From an uncultured Bacteroides sp. (GTDB lineage Bacteria > Bacteroidota > Bacteroidia > Chitinophagales > Chitinophagaceae), in contig CABHOP010000050.1 in NCBI GenBank assembly GCA_902168085.1, forward strand, positions 1 through 34,158: a stretch of DNA of 34,158 bases, written 5' to 3'. The position numbers and the translations under genes are program-made. Numbering within the stretch: position 1 is the first letter of the stretch; every line of letters begins with the position of its first letter. The notes under the pieces are model-generated. The model ran no database searches, was not told where the DNA came from, and saw nothing but the letters and a program-made list of their open reading frames with translations. Shown here one piece after another: positions 16,913 through 25,689 of this stretch.

Positions 16913-18918
16913 GCAACAGCAGGTTCTATCCAGGCTTCGTTATCTTTCAGTAATTGTATCAGTTCGCTAACGGCTATTTCACTCGGCACATTTTTCTTTA
17001 CTACTTCTTTGCCTTTGTATAGGGTTATTTTACCGGGGCCACTGCCTACATAACCAAAATCAGCATCGGCCATTTCGCCGGGGCCATTTACTATGCAGCC
17101 CATGATAGCAATCTTCACACCCTTCAGGTGGTTGGTAGCATTGCGGATTTTCGCAGTCGTTTCCTGCAGGTCGAAAAGAGTACGGCCGCAACTGGGGCAA
17201 CTGATGTATTCTGTTTTGCTGATGCGTGTGCGTGTAGCTTGCAGTATAGAAAAGCCGGTATTGTTCAGGAATTGATGGTTGTTCTTTACTTCCAGGTAGG
17301 TGCGACCTGTCATCTGTATATTCTGCACCTGTTGCATATTATTCCACAGCCATACGCCATCGCCCATGCCATCCAGCAGCAGGCCGCCGGCATCGGTTGC
17401 AAAGTCTATCAGTTGTTCATCTACTGTTTTGTCTTTATTTTCTATGCACAGTATCAGTGGACATCTCACTTGTTGCTCCATCAGTGCTATCACAAAGCGA
17501 CGGATGGATGGCATGCGGTGCGCATTGCTGCTTTCCAGGCACAGCACCACCTTTTCATTCCCTTTCAGTCTATCTATTAGCAGTGCCAGTATTTCCCATT
17601 CTGCGTTGGTATTTACCGTTACAAAATGCAGGTGTTCCGGTGCTGCAGCCAGTTGTAAATATTCGCCTGTATGGTATAGTGGATGGTATTTTTCTTTATC
17701 ACTGGCCTGCTGCCATGTAGCATGGTTGCATATTACTTGCAGTGTGCCGGGTAGTGCAAAATCCAGTATCTTATTGCCTGTGTAGATGTAGTCTGCTGCG
17801 GCATCGCCAATGTTCCACTTGTCGGTAGCTTCATCATATTTATAACCTATAGCCTGAAGGTCGGTATGATGAATGGTGGCAGCATCCATATAGTCGGCCA
17901 CTACTACGGGCACATGGCCGCTACCTATATTGTTTACGGTAACAGATGTGCGTCTTGTATATGCAAACGGATTGTAAGGCAACTGTATCTTTTCTGCATC
18001 ACTCAATGGTTGCACGGGTTCGTGCAGTTGCCTGTTGGTATACCTGCCCACAATGTCTTTACATACCGGTATTTCAAACTCAGGGTCTTCTGTTAGCGAC
18101 ACACGTATGGTGTCGCCAATGCCATCTTCCAGCAGTGTGCCGATGCCTATAGCGCTTTTTATACGGCCATCTTCACCATCTCCAGCTTCCGTCACACCCA
18201 GGTGCAGCGGGTAGCATTCGCCAAATTCATTCTCCATCTGTTGTATCAGCAAACGGTAGGCCTGCACCATCACCTGCGGGTTGCTCGATTTCATGCTCAA
18301 TACTATCTGGTGATAGTTTTCATCACGTGCTATGCGCAAAAATTCCATAGCACTTTCTACCATGCCTATTGGCGTATCGCCATAGCGGCTCATAATACGG
18401 TCGCTTAGTGAGCCATGGTTGGTACCTATGCGCATAGCAGTGCCATACTCTTTGCAAATCTTTACCAACGGTGTAAAACGGCCACGTATGCGGTCTATCT
18501 CTGCACTGTATTCTGCATCTGTATACTCTATAATGTCAAACTTTTTCTTGTCAATATAGTTGCCGGGGTTTACACGCACTTTTTCTATAATCCGCGCAGC
18601 TATTTCGGCCGCATTGGGTGTAAAGTGTATATCGGCTACCAGTGGCGTATTGTAACCCTGTGCTTTCAGTTGCTCTTTTATCACCTGCAGGTTCTCGGCC
18701 TCTTTCTTGCTGGGGGCGGTGATACGCACCAGTTCTGCACCTGCTTCTATACAACGTATGGTTTGTGCCGTTGTTGCGGCAGTATCCATCGTGTCGGTGG
18801 TGGTCATGGTTTGTATCCGTATCGGGTTACCATTGCCCAATAGCAGGTCACCAACTTTTACTTCACGGGTTTTTAGTCTTTTGTAAGATGTTAAAGACGC
18901 ACTGTAATACTGCAACAT
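16909..18918 (-). CDS. ispG: 4-hydroxy-3-methylbut-2-enyl-diphosphate synthase (IspG/GcpE), long form
   Basis: I start the protein at the ATG at 18918 (669 aa), because the family N-terminus (SLTSYKRLKTREVKVG) follows at once and a TACCTTTG promoter element lies just upstream (18941-18948). An in-frame ATG at 19032 would add 38 atypical residues and lies upstream of that promoter. The protein has the TIM-barrel part (GNGNPIRIQTMTTTDTMDT onward), a large central insert of about 250 residues typical of the Bacteroidota/Chlamydia/plant form, and the C-terminal [4Fe-4S] domain with Cys574, Cys577 (CPSCGR) and Cys608 (GCIVNGPGE). It converts MEcPP to HMBPP in the MEP isoprenoid pathway, which feeds the undecaprenyl carrier recycled by UppP elsewhere in this window. 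Confidence 0.93.
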   Translation of the reverse strand: MLQYYSASLTSYKRLKTREVKVGDLLLGNGNPIRIQTMTTTDTMDTAATTAQTIRCIEAGAELVRITAPSKKEAENLQVIKEQLKAQGYNTPLVADIHFTPNAAEIAARIIEKVRVNPGNYIDKKKFDIIEYTDAEYSAEIDRIRGRFTPLVKICKEYGTAMRIGTNHGSLSDRIMSRYGDTPIGMVESAMEFLRIARDENYHQIVLSMKSSNPQVMVQAYRLLIQQMENEFGECYPLHLGVTEAGDGEDGRIKSAIGIGTLLEDGIGDTIRVSLTEDPEFEIPVCKDIVGRYTNRQLHEPVQPLSDAEKIQLPYNPFAYTRRTSVTVNNIGSGHVPVVVADYMDAATIHHTDLQAIGYKYDEATDKWNIGDAAADYIYTGNKILDFALPGTLQVICNHATWQQASDKEKYHPLYHTGEYLQLAAAPEHLHFVTVNTNAEWEILALLIDRLKGNEKVVLCLESSNAHRMPSIRRFVIALMEQQVRCPLILCIENKDKTVDEQLIDFATDAGGLLLDGMGDGVWLWNNMQQVQNIQMTGRTYLEVKNNHQFLNNTGFSILQATRTRISKTEYISCPSCGRTLFDLQETTAKIRNATNHLKGVKIAIMGCIVNGPGEMADADFGYVGSGPGKITLYKGKEVVKKNVPSEIAVSELIQLLKDNEAWIEPAVA

Positions 18919-18940
18919 ATAGCCTTCTGAAAATGCACTG

Positions 18941-18948
18941 CAAAGGTA
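18941..18948 (-). promoter_or_regulatory. -7 element of the ispG promoter
   Basis: TACCTTTG on the minus strand lies 22 nt before the chosen ispG ATG. A TTTC (18967-18970) is 18 nt further upstream and is only a weak -33 match. Confidence 0.4.
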
Positions 18949-19105
18949 ACAGGAATGGATGATGATGAAATGTGAAAATATCGGTTTTATAAATGTTTGT
19001 ATTGTTTTATGTATCTGTCTATCCGTCAACAAATTGTTACCGTCTATGCCAAAACTTATGTTTTTTTGAGAAACAGTAGTATTTTAGCACAACCATTTAC
19101 AGGTG

Positions 19106-19867
19106 ATGCAATACGAAATCAAACAACTAGGCAAATTCAGGTTTGTAGAAGAAGGTGAAGGCGAGCCGTTGGTGCTCCTGCACGGCCTTTTTGGTGCGTT
19201 AAGCAACTTTAAAGACCTCGTTGACCATTTCAAGTTGACGCATAAGGTTTTTATCCCGATGCTTCCCCTGTTCGACCTCTCACTGCTGGATACAACTGTT
19301 TCCGGACTGGCTAAATATGTCCAGAAATTTATTGATGCAAAAGATCTTAAAAACGTGCACCTGTTGGGCAATTCCCTTGGTGGGCACGTAGGGCTTGTTT
19401 ATACGCTGAAGCATCAGGATACTGTTAAAACCATAACCCTCACAGGCAGTTCCGGCCTGTTTGAAAACGGTATGGGTGAAACCTATCCTAAACGCGGCGA
19501 TTACGAATACATCCGTAAAAAAACGGAGCTTACTTTCTACGACCCCACAGTGGCTACCAAAGAACTGGTAGACGAAGTATATTCAATTACCAATAACAGG
19601 CTTAAAGTGCTGAAAATCATTTCATTGGCAAAATCTGCCATACGGCACAACCTGGGCGATGAATTGCAGGAAATAAAGGTGCCTACCTGCCTGATATGGG
19701 GTAAGAATGATACCATTACCCCCCCTATGGTAGCCGAAGAATTCAAAAAACTGATACCTAATTCAGAATTGCACTGGATAGATAAATGCGGCCACGCACC
19801 TATGATGGAAGTACCGGGCGAGTTTAATAAAATACTTAGCGGATTCCTGGAGAAGCATAAAGGATAA
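19106..19867 (+). CDS. Alpha/beta hydrolase
   Basis: The 253-aa alpha/beta hydrolase has HGLFGALSNF for the oxyanion region, the nucleophile elbow GNSLGG, the acid in WGKNDTITP and the catalytic His in CGHAPMMEVP. The MhpC/BioH-like size suggests a small-molecule ester or C-C hydrolase; the substrate cannot be told. The frame also allows a GTG one codon upstream (19103); I prefer the ATG. It stands alone, divergent from ispG and followed by the CBS-domain gene in the same direction. Confidence 0.85.
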   Translation: MQYEIKQLGKFRFVEEGEGEPLVLLHGLFGALSNFKDLVDHFKLTHKVFIPMLPLFDLSLLDTTVSGLAKYVQKFIDAKDLKNVHLLGNSLGGHVGLVYTLKHQDTVKTITLTGSSGLFENGMGETYPKRGDYEYIRKKTELTFYDPTVATKELVDEVYSITNNRLKVLKIISLAKSAIRHNLGDELQEIKVPTCLIWGKNDTITPPMVAEEFKKLIPNSELHWIDKCGHAPMMEVPGEFNKILSGFLEKHKG

Positions 19868-19970
19868 AAATTTCATAAATTGTCATGTGCATGTTGAAAA
19901 ATGCAAATAGTACCGAACTGGTGCGCAATTTGCATTGTTTATATTTGGATAACGGCAAACGGATAAGACA

Positions 19971-20630
19971 ATGATATCAGAGCAATTAATATCCCCTATC
20001 GTACCAACGCTCATCCCGTCAGATACCGGCGATAAAGCCCTGTCGTTGATGGATGAGAGCAACCTGGAACAATTGCCTGTAGTGGCAGATGAGAAATATA
20101 TGGGCCTTGTGCAGGAAAACGACCTGCTGGATATGGCCGACCCGGATGCAAAACTGGATGCTGCCGAGTTCAGTTATCGCCCGGCAGTACTGGCCAGCGG
20201 CCACCCTTACGATGCCCTGCGCCTGGCACACCAGCAAAATCTTTCCATAGTTCCGGTAGTAGATAGTGAAAACACCTATGTAGGTGCCATTACCCGCAAC
20301 GACCTGCTGAAATATATCACAGAAAAAAGCGGGCTGGATAACCCCGGTGGTATCATAGTACTGGAAATAGACCCGCGCAATTACAGCCTTACGGAAATAG
20401 CCCGTATTTGCGAAAGTGAAGAAGTGCTGCTGATTAGCACACAGATATTCAGCAACCGTGCTACAGGCAAGCTGGAAATAACGCTGAAGACCAACCGTAC
20501 CAACCTGGGCGGCATCGTAGCAGCGCTGGAGCGGTATAACTACAAGGTGCTGGAGGTATTTGGCGACAGTTCGCAGGATGAAGGCATGATAGACCGCTAC
20601 AACCTGCTGATGAACTACCTGAATATGTAG
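19971..20630 (+). CDS. CBS-domain protein with C-terminal ACT-like region
   Basis: The 219-aa protein has two CBS repeats (about residues 1-60 and 70-125; the second is recognisable by LSIVPVVDSENTYVGAITRNDLL). An ACT-like beta-alpha segment follows (GGIIVLEIDPRNYSLTEIAR). CBS pairs bind adenosyl nucleotides and act as energy or ligand sensors, usually attached to a partner activity; none is attached here. TATATTTG (19940-19947) upstream is a likely -7 box. DUF3109 follows with its own -7 box directly after this gene's stop. Confidence 0.8.
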   Translation: MISEQLISPIVPTLIPSDTGDKALSLMDESNLEQLPVVADEKYMGLVQENDLLDMADPDAKLDAAEFSYRPAVLASGHPYDALRLAHQQNLSIVPVVDSENTYVGAITRNDLLKYITEKSGLDNPGGIIVLEIDPRNYSLTEIARICESEEVLLISTQIFSNRATGKLEITLKTNRTNLGGIVAALERYNYKVLEVFGDSSQDEGMIDRYNLLMNYLNM

Positions 20631-20658
20631 TATCTTTGCGCTCTTATTTTATTTCCCG

Positions 20659-21246
20659 ATGATAGCGATAGATAATGTGCTTTTGAGCGATGAGGTGGTA
20701 GAAGCAAAGTTTGTTTGCGACCTTAATAGCTGCAAAGGCGGATGCTGCGTAGATGGCGATTGTGGTGCACCGCTTACTGAAGGGGAAACACATATTATAG
20801 CAGAAGCCTACCCAAAAATTAAAAAATACCTGCTTCCTGAATACATTGCCGAAGTAGAAAAGCAGGGTACACATACCATAGATGATGAGTTCGGGTACGT
20901 AACCCCTACTGTTAATGGCGGTATTTGTGTATATGCCTATACAGATGAAACGGGCATTGTAAAATGTGCATTTGAAAAAGCCTTCAGGGCCGGGGAGATT
21001 GGGTTTCATAAACCTATTTCCTGCCATCTGTATCCTATACGCATTAAGGATATGAATGGCTACGAAGCTGTAAACTATGAGCCGCGCAAAAAGATGTGTC
21101 GCCCTGCCTGCAAATTGGGTAAACAATTGCAGGTGCCGGTTTATAAATTTTTGAAAGAACCCATTATTCGCAAATACGGAGAAGCGTTTTACGAAGCGCT
21201 GGATGCCGTAGCTCAAAAATTTGAAGAGGACAGGAACGAACGTTAG
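20659..21246 (+). CDS. DUF3109 family Cys-rich protein
   Basis: The 195-aa protein has a Cys cluster CDLNSCKGGCCVDGDC near residues 20-35 and further conserved Cys residues around 90-155 (GGICVYA, VKCAFE, PISCHLYP, RKKMCRPACKLG). This pattern matches the DUF3109 family and resembles the YkgJ-type Zn/Fe-S-binding Cys-cluster proteins. A metal or Fe-S site is inferred; the function is unknown. TATCTTTG (20631-20638) lies immediately after the CBS gene's stop and 20 nt before this ATG, suggesting its own promoter. The stop codon overlaps that of the convergent DUF1801 gene. Confidence 0.8.
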   Translation: MIAIDNVLLSDEVVEAKFVCDLNSCKGGCCVDGDCGAPLTEGETHIIAEAYPKIKKYLLPEYIAEVEKQGTHTIDDEFGYVTPTVNGGICVYAYTDETGIVKCAFEKAFRAGEIGFHKPISCHLYPIRIKDMNGYEAVNYEPRKKMCRPACKLGKQLQVPVYKFLKEPIIRKYGEAFYEALDAVAQKFEEDRNER

Positions 21247-21605
21247 TGCGCCTTGCTGGCCTTCAGTATATTCTTCATTACTTGTTTTAGTTCCAGCGCC
21301 AGTTCTTCTGTCATTTCACTGATCTTTACATGCCTGGCATGTTTACCATCACCTTCCAGTTTCAGCGACATGGTATCGGCCGCTTCTGTAAAGTGCAGGT
21401 ACAGAATGCAGCATTTCTCTGCCGGCTGTATGCCAAACAGCACATTGTTAATGTTGCCGATACTATACAGCGCTACCTTCACTTTTTCACCACCATATAC
21501 GTGCTCTTGTATATGTTTATCGGTTCTCAGCGCCAGCCCTTTCAATTGCATGGCTATTTGCTGAATAGATTGTGGCTTATTTGCCAATAGCGTATCGAAA
21601 GACAT
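21243..21605 (-). CDS. DUF1801 family protein
   Basis: The 120-aa protein matches DUF1801 (YdhG-like), with the central ALYSIGNINNVLFGIQPAEK and the C-terminal HARHVKISEMTEELALELKQ. Family members are small iron-frataxin-like-fold proteins of uncertain function. It begins 11 nt after the rpoN stop, so it is the second gene of an rpoN operon. Its stop overlaps the DUF3109 stop on the other strand. Confidence 0.75.
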   Translation of the reverse strand: MSFDTLLANKPQSIQQIAMQLKGLALRTDKHIQEHVYGGEKVKVALYSIGNINNVLFGIQPAEKCCILYLHFTEAADTMSLKLEGDGKHARHVKISEMTEELALELKQVMKNILKASKAH

Positions 21606-21616
21606 AGGGGTATGTT

Positions 21617-23104
21617 TTACAGTTCTTTTCGGAGTCGTGCCACCGGTACATTCAGTTGCTCCCGGTATTTGGCAACAGTGCGGCGTGCTATATTATATCC
21701 TTTCTCCTGCAGCATCTCCGTAAGCTTTTCGTCAGAATACGGTTTGCGCTTATTTTCCCCGCTAATGATATCGTTCAGTATGGTCTTTACCTCTCTTGTA
21801 GATACTTCTTCACCATTTTCCGTTTGCAGGGCTTCAGAGAAGAAGTATTTTAATTTATAAGTACCGAATTCCGTTTGTACAAACTTGCTGTTTGCCACGC
21901 GCGAAACGGTAGAAACATCCAGCCCGGTTATCTGGGCAATATCTTTCAGTATCATAGGCTTCAATGTTGTTTCATCCCCTGTAAGGAAAAACTCTGTTTG
22001 AAAGTCTATGATGGCCTGCATCGTTTGCAGCAGGGTGTGCTGGCGCTGTTTTATGGCATCTATAAACCATTTAGCTGCATCCAGTTTCTGTTTTATAAAT
22101 ATCAGTGCCTCCTTCTGGCGCTTATCTTTCTTATCGCCACGGTCGTAAGCACGCATCATTTCTTTATAGCCTTCCGATACCCGCAGTTCCGGCGCATTCT
22201 TCGCATTCAGCGAAAGCTCCAGTACCCCGTTGTTATTAAAAACAAAGAAATCGGGTATGATGTAGCTTTCCGCCTTGTTCACTATAGCGAAAGCAGACCC
22301 CGGTTTGGGGTTCAGTTTGATGATGATATTGATGACCTCTTTAAAGGCCTCGTTATTTAGCCCCAGTTGGCGCTGTATTTTATCGTAATGTTTTTTTATG
22401 AATTCATTGAAATGCCTGTCAATGATTTCTATGGCATTTTTTACGGGCGTGTTTTGTGGCAGGCGCTTCAGTTGCAGCAGCAAGCATTCCTGCAGTGTCC
22501 AGGCACATACGCCCGGTGGGTCAAACTGCTGTATACGGCTTATAAGCTCACCTACCTCTTCCACACTGGTATATATATTCTGGCCAAATGCCAGGTCGTC
22601 TACCAATGCTGTTATTTCGCGGCGCAGGTACCCATCTTCATCCATGCTGCCTATTATCTGTTCGGCTATGGCATGGCTGCGCTCATCCAGTTCCAGCATT
22701 CCCAGTTGGTCCAGTACATATTCGTGAAAACTGGTTTCTACCCTTACCGGGGCTTCAGGGCGTTCACTTTCGCTGTCGCCGTAATATCCATCATTATAAT
22801 CTCCGCCACCATCATCATCTTCATGGCGCAGAAAATCGTCAAGGTCCACTTTTTCGGCACTGTCGCTGCTCAGTTCCACATCCTCACTTTCATCGCTGTA
22901 GTCGTCGCTGTTCTCATTGTCCAGGCCGTATTCATCCCCCGTGTCTCCTTCCTCGTTACCAAATTCCAGTGCAGGGTTTTCTTCCAGTTCTTCTTTAATG
23001 CGCTCCTCCAGGTTGGCAGTAGGTACCTGCAGCAGTTTCATGAGCTGAATCTGCTGTGGCGATAATTTTTGTAATAACCTCTGCTGTTGCGACTGTCTGA
23101 GCAT
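21617..23104 (-). CDS. rpoN: RNA polymerase sigma-54 factor RpoN
   Basis: I start at the ATG at 23104 (495 aa), which gives the family N-terminus MLRQSQQQRLLQKLSPQQIQ. An in-frame start at 23164 would add 20 hydrophobic residues and lies upstream of a TATTTTTG element (23122-23129). The protein has the Gln/Leu-rich region I that binds activators, an acidic region II (about residues 55-110), the core-binding region, and the C-terminal RpoN box ARRTVAKYRE at 473-482 that reads the -24 promoter element. It directs transcription that needs AAA+ enhancer-binding activators. No such activator is encoded in this window. Confidence 0.93.
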   Translation of the reverse strand: MLRQSQQQRLLQKLSPQQIQLMKLLQVPTANLEERIKEELEENPALEFGNEEGDTGDEYGLDNENSDDYSDESEDVELSSDSAEKVDLDDFLRHEDDDGGGDYNDGYYGDSESERPEAPVRVETSFHEYVLDQLGMLELDERSHAIAEQIIGSMDEDGYLRREITALVDDLAFGQNIYTSVEEVGELISRIQQFDPPGVCAWTLQECLLLQLKRLPQNTPVKNAIEIIDRHFNEFIKKHYDKIQRQLGLNNEAFKEVINIIIKLNPKPGSAFAIVNKAESYIIPDFFVFNNNGVLELSLNAKNAPELRVSEGYKEMMRAYDRGDKKDKRQKEALIFIKQKLDAAKWFIDAIKQRQHTLLQTMQAIIDFQTEFFLTGDETTLKPMILKDIAQITGLDVSTVSRVANSKFVQTEFGTYKLKYFFSEALQTENGEEVSTREVKTILNDIISGENKRKPYSDEKLTEMLQEKGYNIARRTVAKYREQLNVPVARLRKEL

Positions 23105-23121
23105 AAATGCCTTGTTGCTTA

Positions 23122-23129
23122 CAAAAATA
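23122..23129 (-). promoter_or_regulatory. -7 element of the rpoN promoter
   Basis: TATTTTTG on the minus strand lies 17 nt before the chosen rpoN ATG. No good -33 box is seen at 19-21 nt spacing. Confidence 0.35.
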
Positions 23130-23264
23130 AAATTTACAGCGACAATACCACAGCCAACTGTCATTATTTAATCATGTTTCACAGTATTCTTAACAAGGAT
23201 TTACATGTTAATGGCTTTCTTTTATCGGAATGAGTTTTGTATTTTTCTTCGCAAATGATCTATA

Positions 23265-24485
23265 GTGAACGTGCAGAGTAAGAAGCCATATATTTCACCG
23301 TCATTTTCTTATGTGCCCCTTGAAGAGACGCTGGAGATAATGCCCAAAAAGAAGGACCTTTTCATAGGCATACCTAAGGAAACCTCTTTCCAGGAAAGCC
23401 GTGTGCCACTGACACCGGAAGCCGTTTCGGTGCTCGTAAACAATGGCCACGATGTAGCGGTGGAACATACTGCGGGCGAAGGGTCGTTTTATTTCGATAG
23501 CGATTACAGTGAGGCAGGGGCCCGTATTGTATATGAAAAAGCTGAGGTATATAAGGCTACGACTATCATAAAATCGGCACCTATATCTGAAGAGGAAATG
23601 GCATGGATGCAGCCCAACCAGGTAGTGATATCACCCATACACTTGCCGTTTCTGAAAAGTGATATGCTGGAACAGCTCATCAATAAGAAGATCATCGCTA
23701 TTGCCTTCGATTCTATTAAAGATGATTCCGGCACATACCCTATCGTGCGTTCTATGAGCGAGATAGCAGGTAGTTCTGCCATACTCACCGCTGCCAAATA
23801 CCTGAATAATGTGCACAATGGTAAAGGCATCTTGCTGGGGGGGATATCCGGTGTGCCACCTGCCAAGGTATTGATACTGGGTGCAGGTGTGGTGGGCGAA
23901 TTTGCTGCACGCACCGCCTTGGGGCTTGGTGCTTCAGTAATGATATTTGATAACTCCATATACCGTTTGATGCGCCTGCAAAACAATATCAGCCGCCGCT
24001 GCCCTACATCGGTAATAGAGCCGGTAACGCTGGCAGAAGAACTGGCAAATGCAGATGTGGTGGTAGGTGCATTGAAACCGGTAAATGGTATCACCCCTGT
24101 AGTGGTTACAGATGAGATGGTGAGCAATATGAAAGCCGGTTCGGTTATTATAGACGTGAGCATAGACCGTGGCGGTTGTTTTGAAACATCACGTGTCACT
24201 TCTCACGAAAATCCTGTTTACAGGAAATATGATGTGATACACTACTGCGTGCCAAATATAGCGTCTGGTGTATCACGCACAGCATCGCGCGCTATCAGCA
24301 ATGTACTGATGCCTATTATGATGCAGTGCGCTGATATGGGTGGTTTTGAAGGGTTGATACAGGCCAAGGCCGGCATACGCAATGGGGTATACCTGTATAA
24401 GGGATGTGTGACCAATGCACCAATAGCCAAGCGTTTCAACTTTAAATATACTGACCTCGATCTGTTGCTGGCAACACAAAGCTGA
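23265..24485 (+). CDS. Alanine dehydrogenase / NAD(P) transhydrogenase-family enzyme
   Basis: The 406-aa protein has the AlaDH/PNT N-terminal domain (IGIPKETSFQESRVPLTPEA) and a Rossmann NAD-binding domain with LGAGVVGEFAAR around residues 205-216. IDVSIDRGGCFETS and HYCVPNIASGVSRTAS are the usual conserved blocks. It probably interconverts L-alanine and pyruvate with NAD. I keep the GTG start at 23265 because related Bacteroidota proteins have a similar ~25-residue lead; the first in-frame ATG (23340) would begin directly at MPKKKDL. The TerB-like gene follows 24 nt later. Confidence 0.85.
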   Translation: MNVQSKKPYISPSFSYVPLEETLEIMPKKKDLFIGIPKETSFQESRVPLTPEAVSVLVNNGHDVAVEHTAGEGSFYFDSDYSEAGARIVYEKAEVYKATTIIKSAPISEEEMAWMQPNQVVISPIHLPFLKSDMLEQLINKKIIAIAFDSIKDDSGTYPIVRSMSEIAGSSAILTAAKYLNNVHNGKGILLGGISGVPPAKVLILGAGVVGEFAARTALGLGASVMIFDNSIYRLMRLQNNISRRCPTSVIEPVTLAEELANADVVVGALKPVNGITPVVVTDEMVSNMKAGSVIIDVSIDRGGCFETSRVTSHENPVYRKYDVIHYCVPNIASGVSRTASRAISNVLMPIMMQCADMGGFEGLIQAKAGIRNGVYLYKGCVTNAPIAKRFNFKYTDLDLLLATQS

Positions 24486-24509
24486 TACCCCAAAATAAGA
24501 GATTGATAT

Positions 24510-24872
24510 ATGCCCAACCATAGAATGAATAAAACCATTGCCGGCTATCATTTATTGATGATACTTTCTGCTGTGGATTATAGAATAGGTGCGGAGGAAG
24601 ATGCTGTGATACGTGAATACCTGGTAGAAGAGTTCCCATTCCGCGTAAGCCTGGACAGGGAAATGGGAATAATAAGCAACCTGCGGCCCGATGAGTGGGA
24701 AAAACACTTCATGAAGGCGATGGATGATTTTTATGATGATGCTACGGAGGAAGAGCGTAAGAGTCTGCTAAACTTTGCCTTACAGCTTACCAAGGCCGAT
24801 AATGTCATCACTAAAGAAGAGAATCATTATCTCAACCTGCTCTTCGAGCACTGGAAGCCCGAAGAGGCTTAA
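24510..24872 (+). CDS. TerB-like helical protein
   Basis: The 120-aa all-helical protein has TerB-fold hallmarks: an N-terminal helix ending in an acidic pattern (SAVDYRIGAEEDAVI) and a second similar unit (LQLTKADNVITKEENHYLNLL). TerB-like domains occur in tellurite-resistance and membrane-stress proteins and may bind metal through the acidic residues; a specific role is not known. It lies in line with the alanine dehydrogenase gene. Its stop overlaps that of the convergent uppP. Confidence 0.65.
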   Translation: MPNHRMNKTIAGYHLLMILSAVDYRIGAEEDAVIREYLVEEFPFRVSLDREMGIISNLRPDEWEKHFMKAMDDFYDDATEEERKSLLNFALQLTKADNVITKEENHYLNLLFEHWKPEEA

Positions 24873-25687
24873 GATTTCAGGCCCAATACAAACAGCATGA
24901 TAAGGCCCGCTATGATGCGGTAGATACCGAATGCCTTAAAGCCATACTTCTGCAAAAAACTGATAAAGCTCTTGATAGCTATCATTGCCACCACGAATGC
25001 TACTAGCGTACCTACGCCGAATATCATCAGGTTATCGCTGTTTTGTGTCAGTAGTTCATAGCCTTTTATTTCAGTTCCGTCTGTGCCTTTCCAGTTTTTC
25101 AGTATCAGTGAATAACCCGTAGCTGCCGCCATGGTAGGTACGGCCAGGAAGAAAGAAAATTCTGCCGCCAGGTTGCGTGTCAGCTTCTGCTGCATGCCGC
25201 CGATGATAGAAGCAGCACTGCGGCTCACACCCGGTATCATAGATATACATTGCCACAAGCCTATTATCAGGCTTTGTTTGGGTGTCATTTGTGAATCATC
25301 AGTAATAGTAGGGTTCTTAAAAGCTTTATCGATAAACAACAACACAATACCACCCAATACCAGTGTAATCGCCACCGTCAGCGGGCTTTCCAGCAGTTCT
25401 TCTATGGCATCATTAAAAAGAAAACCCAGTACCAGTGCAGGTACCACAGCTATTGCCAGTTTCATGTAAAACTGCCATTTGCCGAAGTCAAAGAATTTTT
25501 TCCAATATAAAACCACTACAGAAAGGATAGCGCCCAACTGTATGCATATCTCGAACAGCTTGGTGAAATTATCATCCTGTATACCCATAAAATAGCTGGC
25601 AAGTATCATGTGGCCGGTAGACGAGATAGGAAGAAACTCGGTGATGCCTTCTACGATACCCAGTATAATGGATTGGAATAAAGTCAT
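24869..25687 (-). CDS. uppP: Undecaprenyl-diphosphatase UppP (BacA)
   Basis: The 272-aa polytopic membrane protein has the two UppP signatures: EGITEFLPISSTGH at 13-26 (Glu17, His26) and PGVSRSA near residue 153. It dephosphorylates undecaprenyl diphosphate so that the lipid carrier can be reused for peptidoglycan and polysaccharide synthesis, and usually confers bacitracin tolerance. It starts 2 nt after the queE stop, as the last gene of a folD-queE-uppP operon. Confidence 0.93.
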   Translation of the reverse strand: MTLFQSIILGIVEGITEFLPISSTGHMILASYFMGIQDDNFTKLFEICIQLGAILSVVVLYWKKFFDFGKWQFYMKLAIAVVPALVLGFLFNDAIEELLESPLTVAITLVLGGIVLLFIDKAFKNPTITDDSQMTPKQSLIIGLWQCISMIPGVSRSAASIIGGMQQKLTRNLAAEFSFFLAVPTMAAATGYSLILKNWKGTDGTEIKGYELLTQNSDNLMIFGVGTLVAFVVAMIAIKSFISFLQKYGFKAFGIYRIIAGLIMLFVLGLKS

Positions 25688-25689
25688 GA

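Noticed and set aside
17128-17785. Several plus-strand frames opposite ispG
   Set aside because: They have Cys/His/Tyr-rich composition without domains, and all lie within the clearly coding ispG gene.
18919-19032. 38-residue N-terminal extension of IspG
   Set aside because: The residues are unlike the family N-terminus, and the likely promoter element lies within this stretch.
22367-23065. 232-codon plus-strand frame opposite rpoN
   Set aside because: Its hydrophobic and aromatic composition results from the antisense of acidic and Gln-rich RpoN codons; no independent support.
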